This document shows, piece by piece, positions 1 through 4,951 of a stretch of DNA of 37,097 nucleotides. A model generated the notes under the pieces. That model had not been told where the DNA came from. It searched no databases and saw only the letters and a program-made list of their open reading frames with translations. Numbering within the stretch: position 1 is the first letter of the stretch; each line of letters starts with the position of its first letter. The position numbers and the translations under genes were made by a program. The stretch is from IMG/VR virus record IMGVR_UViG_3300036046_000022, positions 1 through 37,097 of that record; one strand, given 5' to 3'. This DNA comes from a virus.

Positions 1-46
1 GAACGATGCGTGCGCGGCGGCCCCGCCGCCGCCGCACGCATCGTTC
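1..46. repeat. Inverted repeat at the left end of the contig
   Basis: Bases 1-14 are the exact reverse complement of bases 33-46, with an 18-base GC-rich loop. The copy of this region at the right end of the window has different bases where 1-8 should be (36964-36971), so the outer part of the left arm exists only here. The simplest reading is a fold-back artefact of assembly or library making. A natural hairpin end is the less likely alternative. Confidence 0.75.
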
Positions 47-134
47 TTCCAAACGATCGAGCCTCCGGCCGTCCACCACGCGCCCAGGTCGGGCGTGCCG
101 CGACTTCTCGGTCGGGCCCGCCTCGGCCGCCGAA
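9..134 (+). repeat. Terminal direct repeat, left copy (126 bp)
   Basis: Bases 9-134 are identical to 36972-37097. The length is close to common assembler overlap lengths, and joining the ends restores an open gene (36809 through to 145), so the repeat most likely marks a circular or circularly permuted genome read through its start point. It could be a true short terminal redundancy. The sequence alone does not separate the two. Confidence 0.85.
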
Positions 135-149
135 TCTGCCGCTGACACG

Positions 150-183
150 AAGGTCCCGGTGCAGACGTCTGCACCGGGACCTT
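150..183. terminator. Perfect 34-bp palindrome, likely terminator
   Basis: A perfect inverted repeat with 16-base arms around a central CG pair, GC-rich in the stem, lies 4 bases after the stop codon (143-145) of the gene that wraps round from the right end. Only a short T-poor tract (gttctgt) follows, so it is a weak match to the classic intrinsic terminator tail but a very stable hairpin. Its symmetry means it could work on both strands. Confidence 0.6.
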
Positions 184-202
184 GTTCTGTTGGAAGTGCC
201 CA

Positions 203-511
203 ATGGAACGCCAAGAGCCGCAACGCGATCGTATTCACGACGAGATGGGGTACATCGCCCCGTTCGGCGAAGTCGGCCATCAGGACGAGCACGCCGCGGC
301 GACCTCGGCGCTCATGGTGTTTTCGCGCGTCAAGTATTGGTCGGCCAAAACCAAAGGTCCGCGGCAGCCCGGGCAACGCCCTGACGATCTGGCCAGTGCC
401 GCGGAGGCCTTGGCCGACGTATTCGAACTGGTCTGGCGGGCCGGGTACAAACCGAACGACGTGTTCGCCGCGGTCGCACGCGCGATCGCCCGTCGCGAGC
501 GGCAGTCCTAG
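203..511 (+). CDS. Hypothetical protein, 102 aa
   Basis: Open frame from ATG at 203 with a GGAAG ribosome-binding site 7 bases upstream; a TTG start at 182 would lie on the terminator stem and is less likely. The protein is soluble and mostly helical, with no motif I recognise. Its C-terminal half reads as two amphipathic helices (ASAAEALADVFELVW and NDVFAAVARAIARRE). It converges on the leftward gene 508-870: the two stop codons are both TAG and share the four bases CTAG. Function unknown; codon use fits its neighbours, so it is probably a real phage gene. Confidence 0.6.
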   Translation: MERQEPQRDRIHDEMGYIAPFGEVGHQDEHAAATSALMVFSRVKYWSAKTKGPRQPGQRPDDLASAAEALADVFELVWRAGYKPNDVFAAVARAIARRERQS

Positions 512-870
512 CGAATCATTCGGTCCATCGCGAAGAAAACAAAAAAGCAGGCGACAAGGTTGTAAAGGTCGGTGAGCGACGTGAGCCTTCGTTCGCCATC
601 AGCGTACGTCGTCGCGACTCGAATCAAGTAAAACACAAACGCTCCGCACAAATACGTCACCCAGATCGCGAGCCTCGCCAGTCGCCGCGGCTTCTCGTTG
701 TCCGCCTGCTGGGTTTCAACCCGCAATGGACGAGTGAGGCCTTCAAAATCACCCCGCTCACGAACGCGGTTGACCGTGCCGCATCGGGGACAGGTCGAAG
801 AATCGTAACCGGCTGCCGGAACGAATTGAGTTGAACAGCGGCAGCATTGGATCGTGTTCATGCCCGGCAT
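508..870 (-). CDS. Zinc-ribbon membrane protein, 120 aa
   Basis: The N-terminus carries two cysteine pairs (CCRC and CPRC, about 16 residues apart) typical of a small zinc ribbon. A charged linker follows, then two hydrophobic segments (about residues 66-85 and 100-116) that look membrane-spanning. It starts 10 bases after the stop of the leftward HTH gene (881-1135), so the two are probably one transcript. An internal ATG at 861 is possible, but the first ATG has AAGG close upstream. The zinc-ribbon plus transmembrane architecture is common in uncharacterised bacterial and prophage proteins; a role in lysogeny or superinfection exclusion would be guesswork. Confidence 0.6.
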   Translation of the reverse strand: MPGMNTIQCCRCSTQFVPAAGYDSSTCPRCGTVNRVRERGDFEGLTRPLRVETQQADNEKPRRLARLAIWVTYLCGAFVFYLIRVATTYADGERRLTSLTDLYNLVACFFVFFAMDRMIR

Positions 871-880
871 GCCCTTGCGG

Positions 881-1135
881 CTACGTCACCTTTGTCGTTG
901 CCCTTTTTTGTTCGGTAGGGCACGGCGGCAGCATTTGAAACGGTCTCATTTTAGCCGCTTCCGCAAGCCAGTGGCGCATTAGGATGGTCGCAGGGCCGCC
1001 CGGCACGTTACCGGTCACAAACCACCGGTAGACCGCGTCTTCGGACAAGGCGAGCTGCTCCGCCAGTCGGCGCTTGGACCATCCCGTAAGGTCCAGCAGC
1101 TCTTGGAGTTCCTCGATCGTCATGCGGTCCATCAT
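881..1135 (-). CDS. Small helix-turn-helix DNA-binding protein, 84 aa
   Basis: Residues about 7-45 form a Cro/XRE-like helix-turn-helix: a helix leading to GWSKRRLAEQLALSEDAVYRW, the usual pattern in which a site-recognition helix ends in a Tyr-Arg-Trp run. I start it at the ATG at 1135 (MMDRMT...) because GGAG lies 7 bases upstream; the longer open frame to 1348 would run through an inverted repeat and has no ribosome site. It lies leftward between attP and the zinc-ribbon gene. Being small, beside the integrase and on the lysogeny strand, it could be a repressor, Cro-like protein or excision factor. The sequence does not decide which. Confidence 0.7.
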   Translation of the reverse strand: MMDRMTIEELQELLDLTGWSKRRLAEQLALSEDAVYRWFVTGNVPGGPATILMRHWLAEAAKMRPFQMLPPCPTEQKRATTKVT

Positions 1136-1232
1136 AACCACACTCCGAAAAAGTGCAAGATTTATCTTGAACTTTTCAAGGCTCTTAAGTAATCTCTTCG
1201 ACAGTCGCTCTTTGACAACTCGACCGTTCGAA

Positions 1233-1379
1233 CGCATGGGGCTGACGCCGAGGGCGTCTGCGGCAACGATTCGTGGTCCGAGGGGAAATCCAATTCGCCC
1301 TGGTCGCTGAAGTTCGTTGCTGACGACAGGCCGCGGCGCCGCGACCATCGCGGATCGCCCTCGGCGTCAGCCCCATGCG
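1233..1379. repeat. 24-bp perfect inverted repeat pair flanking a 99-bp insert
   Basis: Arms are 1233-1256 and 1356-1379, exact reverse complements (core GGGGCTGACGCCGAGGGCG). Each arm also contains a smaller hairpin (GACGCC-GAG-GGCGTC at 1244-1258 in the left arm). The enclosed 99 bases hold a segment duplicated from the replication gene. The arrangement resembles a small non-autonomous element with terminal inverted repeats, or a large cruciform near attP. Confidence 0.8.
1258..1324 (-). repeat. Inverted copy of part of the replication gene (65/67 identical to 5331-5397)
   Basis: Read on the minus strand, this segment matches 5331-5397 with two differences in 67 bases by eye. Weaker similarity continues over the next 30 bases (1325-1355 against about 5300-5330). 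In the replication gene it codes for the stretch around QGELEFPSDHESLPQE; here it is non-coding and sits within the 24-bp inverted repeats. Confidence 0.8.
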
Positions 1380-1392
1380 CTCCAAAAAGAAA

Positions 1393-1466
1393 TGGGCGTT
1401 AAAGGATTTGAACCTTTGACCCCCAGCGTGTCGAGCTGGTGCTCTAGCCAACTGAGCTAGGGAACT
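1393..1466 (-). other. attP core: tRNA-Val(GAC) gene lacking a pairing 5' acceptor strand
   Basis: On the minus strand the D arm (1457-1441), anticodon arm (1439-1423; loop TCGACAC, anticodon GAC), variable loop (1422-1418), T arm (1417-1401), 3' acceptor strand (1400-1394) and discriminator A (1393) are all perfect. The bases where the 5' acceptor strand belongs (1466-1460, AGTTCCC) cannot pair with AACGCCC. That is what a phage attP looks like when it carries the 3' part of a host tRNA to restore the gene after integration. It lies 57 bases from the integrase stop. The host target would be a tRNA-Val(GAC) gene. Confidence 0.85.
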
Positions 1467-1499
1467 GTTCTGTTAAAATGGGTAACGAGTTCCCTAGCT
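1455..1499. repeat. 11-bp inverted repeat beside the attP core
   Basis: AGCTAGGGAAC at 1455-1465 and GTTCCCTAGCT at 1489-1499 are exact reverse complements, 23 bases apart. The left arm overlaps the start of the tRNA D arm and the non-pairing acceptor bases. It could be an integrase arm-binding pair or a hairpin downstream of the integrase transcript. Confidence 0.7.
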
Positions 1500-1523
1500 T
1501 CATAGGCTACGGTACCGCCCGCA

Positions 1524-2570
1524 TCAATCGAGTGCCTCGAACAACGGACAGGCGGGTTCGGCCGGTTTCGCGATCGGCGGCGCCTTTTTTCGGGCCGGCT
1601 TCCGCGTGACCGCTTGCTCCATGGCATCGATGAGGTGGGCGACCTTGTCGTCAAGGTGGGTGTAACCTTCCGCCGTGGTGGTGATCGATCGGTGGCCGAC
1701 GAGTTGAGAGACCGTCGCCAGGCCGACGCCCGCGAGCTGCGATTGCGTGATGAAGGTGTGACGGCCGCCGTGGCACTTTACCGCTTTGGATAGTCCGGCG
1801 CGATCGCGACTGGCGCTCATCGCCTTCGTCCACGCGCGAGTGAGCCAGGGCGTGCCGTGTGAGTTTAAAAAAACTCGCTTGCTCCCTGCCGGATTGTTTC
1901 GTCGTGCCCACTCGAACAGCTTGAGCATCTGCCGATTCACGGGCAGTGCCCGCGCCTCGCCCGTCACGCCGCCGCTCTTGTGTTCCTCCGCGGCGAACAC
2001 GATTTTCCACGCGCCGCCATCGTCCTTGAGGTGTCGCCACTCCAGCGTCGCGACTTCGCCGGGCCGCATGCCCGAGATACGGATGGCGACGAGGTATCGC
2101 CTAAACGCCGCATTTCGGGTGTGTCGGAGCACCGCCCGCAACTCCGCCTCGGACCAGTCTCGGCCCTTCTTGCCGCGCGGCATCTTGAGTCCGTGGAATG
2201 GGTTCGAATCGATGAAGTCGAGCTCTTTGGCCTTATTGAAAGGCACTTGGATCGTGGCGTTCCACCTGCGGCGAGTGTGGTTCGCGAGATGGCCGGCGTG
2301 TTTGTCGAGAAACGCCATGAGTTGCCAGCGCTTGCAGCGACCGACGAGCTGGTCGCCGATGGTCCCGCCGCCGTCGAGTTCCTCGGCGGCGAACTTTGCC
2401 CACAGCCGACGGGCCTCGCCTGCAAGTTTCAGGCGCTGCGCGGAGCTGCTCTGGGCGTACCAGGCCAGGACTTGTTTCACGGTCTTGCCCGGCTCGGACT
2501 CCGGCGGCGGAGTCGCCGGTATCAACGCGGACGCATGCGGTTGGAAGACGCGGAGTGCTGATGCGGTCAT
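1524..2570 (-). CDS. int: Tyrosine-recombinase integrase, 348 aa
   Basis: Site-specific recombinase expected to insert and excise the phage at attP. The N-terminal part (about 25-150) is a helical core-binding domain. The catalytic domain shows box I GMRPGEVATLEW with its Arg, a central Lys region (EEHKSGG), then HGGRHTF as the H-x-x-R box and GHRSITTTAEGYTHL with the nucleophilic Tyr. Length is typical. I start at the ATG at 2570 (MTASALRV) because GGGAG lies 7 bases upstream; a longer frame to 2624 lacks such a site. It ends 57 bases from the tRNA-like attP core, the usual int-attP arrangement. The C-terminal tail (about 320-348) is Lys/Pro-rich and beyond the family core. Confidence 0.95.
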   Translation of the reverse strand: MTASALRVFQPHASALIPATPPPESEPGKTVKQVLAWYAQSSSAQRLKLAGEARRLWAKFAAEELDGGGTIGDQLVGRCKRWQLMAFLDKHAGHLANHTRRRWNATIQVPFNKAKELDFIDSNPFHGLKMPRGKKGRDWSEAELRAVLRHTRNAAFRRYLVAIRISGMRPGEVATLEWRHLKDDGGAWKIVFAAEEHKSGGVTGEARALPVNRQMLKLFEWARRNNPAGSKRVFLNSHGTPWLTRAWTKAMSASRDRAGLSKAVKCHGGRHTFITQSQLAGVGLATVSQLVGHRSITTTAEGYTHLDDKVAHLIDAMEQAVTRKPARKKAPPIAKPAEPACPLFEALD

Positions 2571-2610
2571 TGTCGAGCTCCCATTGACCTGCCAAGGGAA
2601 AGGAAGCCCG

Positions 2611-2641
2611 GGTCCCGGCCGCACCAGCGCGGCACGGGACC
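2611..2641. promoter_or_regulatory. Hairpin in the integrase leader
   Basis: GGTCCCG plus GCCGC pair with GCGGC plus CGGGACC around ACCAGC, with one bulged A. The hairpin lies 41 bases upstream of the integrase start and would be in its transcript leader if transcription starts further right. It could limit integrase expression or stop transcription between the two divergent directions. No T-run follows on either side. Confidence 0.4.
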
Positions 2642-2669
2642 TCCTTACACCTTAGCACGTCAAAGTCGG

Positions 2670-2699
2670 TTGGTAAGAGTGAAATCGCCTGGGTATTTT
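2670..2699 (+). promoter_or_regulatory. Possible early rightward promoter
   Basis: TTGGTA (2670-2675) and TATTTT (2694-2699) are 18 bases apart in the most AT-rich part of the gap between the leftward integrase and the rightward early genes. The fit to a sigma70 promoter is moderate. Position, 40 bases before the csrA start, is the main support. Confidence 0.35.
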
Positions 2700-2738
2700 G
2701 CTTTAGGTTACCACACGTAATCACGGGGGATGTTCGCC

Positions 2739-2933
2739 ATGCTGGTTTTGAGACGAAAACCGCGACAGACGATCCACCTGGTCGAGATCGGCGTCACGAT
2801 CACGCTGCTCGATGCCTGGACCGGCGCCGCGACGATCGGCATCGAGGCACCCGAGACGATCACGATCTCGCGGGGCGAGTTGATGCCCAGCGCCGCCGAG
2901 GAGGGCAGCGATGACGCCGCGGCGAGACAGTGA
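2739..2933 (+). CDS. csrA: CsrA-family RNA-binding regulator, 64 aa
   Basis: Begins MLVLRRKPRQTI, continues with the beta strands VTITLLDAW and ATIGIEAPETITISRGEL: the CsrA/RsmA pattern, including the MLVL start, the early Arg pair, the IGIEAP strand and the Arg of the SRGEL segment that contacts GGA in target RNA. Length is normal for the family. The ATG at 2739 is preferred over 2730 because GGGGGA lies 8 bases before it and it gives the canonical N-terminus. CsrA dimers bind leader RNAs to block or promote translation. As the first rightward early gene it may retune host mRNAs or time phage genes; that role is inferred. Confidence 0.85.
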   Translation: MLVLRRKPRQTIHLVEIGVTITLLDAWTGAATIGIEAPETITISRGELMPSAAEEGSDDAAARQ

Positions 2934-3198
2934 CGGCTCCTCGCCGATGCTCCTGGCGGTCCGCGACCGCGGCGAATGGATCCATGCAGTCCTTTGCCGC
3001 AACGTCCCCGGGGGCGAGGACGCGGCCGACGCGATCATCGTCGGCAAGCTGCTGACACAGGCGGCGCGGTCGGACGCGCTGCTGTTCGAAGGGTGGATCA
3101 AACTGATGACGGACTTCACCGTCCGCGCCGTGCAGTCGTACTTCAACTGCGAAGTCGACCGGATCGAGACGCGGCGTCGTCCGCGGCCGCTCAATTGA
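2911..3198 (+). CDS. Hypothetical early protein, 95 aa
   Basis: ATG at 2911 lies inside the end of csrA (stop 2931-2933), with GGAGGG a few bases upstream, so translation is probably coupled to csrA. The protein is predicted soluble, with a mixed strand/helix pattern (WIHAVLCRN, a helical middle, and a basic tail ETRRRPRPLN). No domain recognised. It belongs to the run of small early genes between csrA and the HD-domain gene. Confidence 0.65.
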   Translation: MTPRRDSDGSSPMLLAVRDRGEWIHAVLCRNVPGGEDAADAIIVGKLLTQAARSDALLFEGWIKLMTDFTVRAVQSYFNCEVDRIETRRRPRPLN

Positions 3199-3208
3199 GG
3201 ATGGAACG

Positions 3209-3466
3209 ATGCTGTACATGCCCGGAGACAAAACACTCGTCGTGCTCGAGCCTGGGAACATCGACGCGATGCGAACCGGCCGGCCCGCGATCACGCCGGA
3301 CCGGAAGATCCTGATCGCGTGGACGCCGGACCCGGCCTGGCTGGCGGATCGCCTGCGGGCGTCGGGCGGCGACGGGGCCCTGGTCGCTCACGCCCTCCGC
3401 GAGGCGGCGCTGCGGCCCATTACGCCGACCAGGGCGTTTTTCGAAACAATCGCGTACGAGTTCTGA
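3209..3466 (+). CDS. Hypothetical early protein, 85 aa
   Basis: ATG at 3209 with GAGGA 9 bases upstream, 10 bases after the previous stop. The sequence runs beta-rich at the N-terminus (MLYMPGDKTLVVLEP), then a helical segment (DPAWLADRLRA) and a helical C-terminus. No family recognised. Probably in the early operon with its neighbours. Confidence 0.6.
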   Translation: MLYMPGDKTLVVLEPGNIDAMRTGRPAITPDRKILIAWTPDPAWLADRLRASGGDGALVAHALREAALRPITPTRAFFETIAYEF

Positions 3467-3476
3467 GGAGGCGCGC

Positions 3477-3548
3477 ATGGCGACGAATCTGAAACGGACC
3501 TACTCAATCCGCCGCCGACGCCCAAGCCGCCGCCTACGAGCCTTGTGA
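3477..3548 (+). CDS. Possible small basic peptide, 23 aa
   Basis: ATG at 3477 has a strong GAGGAGG site 5 bases before it and opens a 23-codon frame that is unusually rich in Arg (RRRRPSRRLR). In another frame the same bases give a proline-rich stretch, so this may be the remnant of a longer gene broken by a frameshift. Confidence 0.3.
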   Translation: MATNLKRTYSIRRRRPSRRLRAL

Positions 3549-3576
3549 TTGAAACGCGTGCCCCGAGGAGATCGCC

Positions 3577-3798
3577 GTGGCAGTGAGAGGTTCGACGACG
3601 GGGACCGCGTTCCGCGTCGCCGTCGATGCCGATGGAGCGTGGAGCGTTTACCGCGTCCAAATGGACACCGACTCATGCTTTATTTGGGACGTGTGGGAAG
3701 CGACCTTCGGCACGGAGTCCGAGGCTGAGAAATTCGTTCGCCATCGCCTCACGGCATCGGACGCCAGAGGTGCCGGCACACCGGGAGGATTGCGATGA
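3577..3798 (+). CDS. Hypothetical early protein, 73 aa
   Basis: GTG start at 3577 with GAGGAG 6 bases upstream. Strands such as FRVAVDADGAWSVYRVQM followed by a helix (SEAEKFVRHRL) suggest a small alpha/beta fold. Its stop overlaps the next start (ATGA at 3795), so it is translationally coupled to the following gene. Function unknown. Confidence 0.6.
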   Translation: MAVRGSTTGTAFRVAVDADGAWSVYRVQMDTDSCFIWDVWEATFGTESEAEKFVRHRLTASDARGAGTPGGLR

Positions 3799-4193
3799 AG
3801 GCTAACCGATTGTTGAAATTGCTCAAAGCGTCGAGCGCGGCCGACATTGCCGCGCTCGACGCCGAGATCGCCGCCGCCGAGGCGAGTCTCAACGCGATGC
3901 GGTCACTGCGGCAAATCATGTCGACCCACCTCAAAACGGGGGGGGGTAATCGACCGCCAAGTTGCTCGGCCGAAGACTTGGGCGATGCGGAGAACATTTC
4001 CGAGAAACGCCGGCAGATCGTCGCCAAGTATTTGCTCGCCGCGGGAACGGCGAAAGCCATCACGCTCGCCAAACACTGTGGACTGGAGAATCTGACGGGC
4101 TTCCATTTTGTTCTCAGGTCCCCTTGGTTTCGCACGAAAGGCGAGTTAGTCGAGCTGACGGACGAGGGCAAGCTCGCCGCAGCCAAGTTTTAA
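3795..4193 (+). CDS. Hypothetical protein with coiled-coil N-terminus, 132 aa
   Basis: Starts in an ATGA overlap with the previous stop. Residues 1-45 form a long Ala/Leu-rich helix (ALDAEIAAAEASLNAMRSL) likely to be a coiled coil. The C-terminal half (about 70-132) has the helix-helix-strand feel of a small winged-helix domain (RRQIVAKYLL... LAKHCGLENLTGFHFVL... GELVELTDEGK), so DNA binding is possible. A run of nine G (3938-3946) lies in the linker; any slippage there would remove the second half. Confidence 0.6.
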   Translation: MKANRLLKLLKASSAADIAALDAEIAAAEASLNAMRSLRQIMSTHLKTGGGNRPPSCSAEDLGDAENISEKRRQIVAKYLLAAGTAKAITLAKHCGLENLTGFHFVLRSPWFRTKGELVELTDEGKLAAAKF

Positions 4194-4204
4194 CGAGGAC
4201 GTCG

Positions 4205-4384
4205 ATGATGGGGACCAGGAAGCGCCGCCGGCCGCTTTCGACGATCCACTCGGTGCGCCGCGTGGGATTGTGGGCCGTGTTCACAGTGCGGTTTTTCGAC
4301 GACGGCTGGGACGAGCAATTCGTCGCGGCGTTCGCCGACGAGCAGGTCGCGGAGGAACTGGCCAGACGGTTGCAAACGGAGTGA
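4205..4384 (+). CDS. Hypothetical small protein, 59 aa
   Basis: Two adjacent ATGs (4205, 4208) follow GAGGA at 4195-4199. A basic N-terminus (GTRKRRR) leads to a beta-like stretch (VGLWAVFTVRFFDDG) and a helix (EQVAEELARRLQTE). The layout resembles the 73-aa protein two genes upstream, which also has a strand pair followed by a short helix; they may be distant copies. Function unknown. Confidence 0.55.
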   Translation: MMGTRKRRRPLSTIHSVRRVGLWAVFTVRFFDDGWDEQFVAAFADEQVAEELARRLQTE

Positions 4385-4387
4385 GCG

Positions 4388-4951
4388 ATGCGTGACGCGG
4401 GCATTGATTGCTGGATTCAGACCTACACGGGCCGGCGATTCTCACTCTCGGCACCGAGCGCATTCGACGTTCGCGTCGAAGATATCGCGCACGCGCTGTC
4501 GCACTTGTGTCGATTTGGCGGTCACACTCGGCAGTTTTACTCGGTCGCTCAACACAGCGTGTTGGTCAGCCTTCACTGCGACGAGGCCGATGCGCTCTGG
4601 GGCTTGCTGCACGACGCGGCCGAGGCTTACGTCGTCGACGTCCCGCGGCCGCTCAAGAAGCTGCTCCGCCAGGGGCACTCGGCGAGTTATTACGATTACG
4701 CCGAGAGCGCTGTCATGGACGCGATCGCGACGCACTTCGACCTGCCTCTAGGGGTGCCGCGATCGGTCAAACTGGCCGATGAGACGCTGCTCGCGACCGA
4801 GGCCCGCGATCTGCTCGGGCCGCTGGTCGACGGCTGGTCGCATCAAGAGGCAAACGGTTATCTGGTCTTCGCCGATAGGATCATCCCGATGCCGCCGGCC
4901 GAAGCCGAAATGGCGTTCTTAAATCGTTTCGCGCGACTCAAGGAACAATGA
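4388..4951 (+). CDS. HD-domain phosphohydrolase, YfbR-like, 187 aa
   Basis: Metal-dependent phosphohydrolase of the HD superfamily. Visible ligands are His56 (SVAQHS), His75-Asp76 with Glu79 (LLHDAAEAY) and Asp84 (VVDVP). The N-terminus WIQTYTGRRFSL is the typical lead-in of the phage and bacterial YfbR-like group, whose characterised members are 5'-deoxynucleotidases. In a phage it would act on nucleotide pools or modified nucleotides in the cytoplasm. It is 3 bases after the previous gene and overlaps the next by ATGA, placing it in the DNA-metabolism run with the replication protein. Substrate is inferred from the family only. Confidence 0.85.
   Translation: MRDAGIDCWIQTYTGRRFSLSAPSAFDVRVEDIAHALSHLCRFGGHTRQFYSVAQHSVLVSLHCDEADALWGLLHDAAEAYVVDVPRPLKKLLRQGHSASYYDYAESAVMDAIATHFDLPLGVPRSVKLADETLLATEARDLLGPLVDGWSHQEANGYLVFADRIIPMPPAEAEMAFLNRFARLKEQ

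Larger units (their letters stand above)
1136..1523. other. Non-coding attP region between HTH gene and integrase
   Basis: About 390 bases without a convincing gene. It contains, in order, a 24-bp inverted repeat pair (1233-1256 and 1356-1379), a 67-bp inverted copy of part of the replication-protein gene, the tRNA-Val-like attP core, and an 11-bp inverted repeat beside it. The short frames crossing it run through these repeats and lack ribosome sites. Confidence 0.7.

Noticed and set aside
9-134. Natural short terminal repeats of a linear T7-like genome
   Set aside because: Gene content is HK97-like and temperate, the length is close to an assembly overlap, and a gene is completed by joining the ends. 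Not fully excluded.
1185-1451. Leftward open frame over the attP region
   Set aside because: Crosses both inverted repeats and the tRNA-like segment, is Arg-rich and has no ribosome site.
1393-1466. Complete functional tRNA-Val gene
   Set aside because: D, anticodon and T arms are perfect, but the 5' acceptor bases AGTTCCC cannot pair with the 3' strand AACGCCC. An attP identity block explains it better.
3938-3946. Nine-G run as a phase-variation or frameshift site
   Set aside because: The frame is open across it and no alternative frame leads to a meaningful product. Possible but unsupported.
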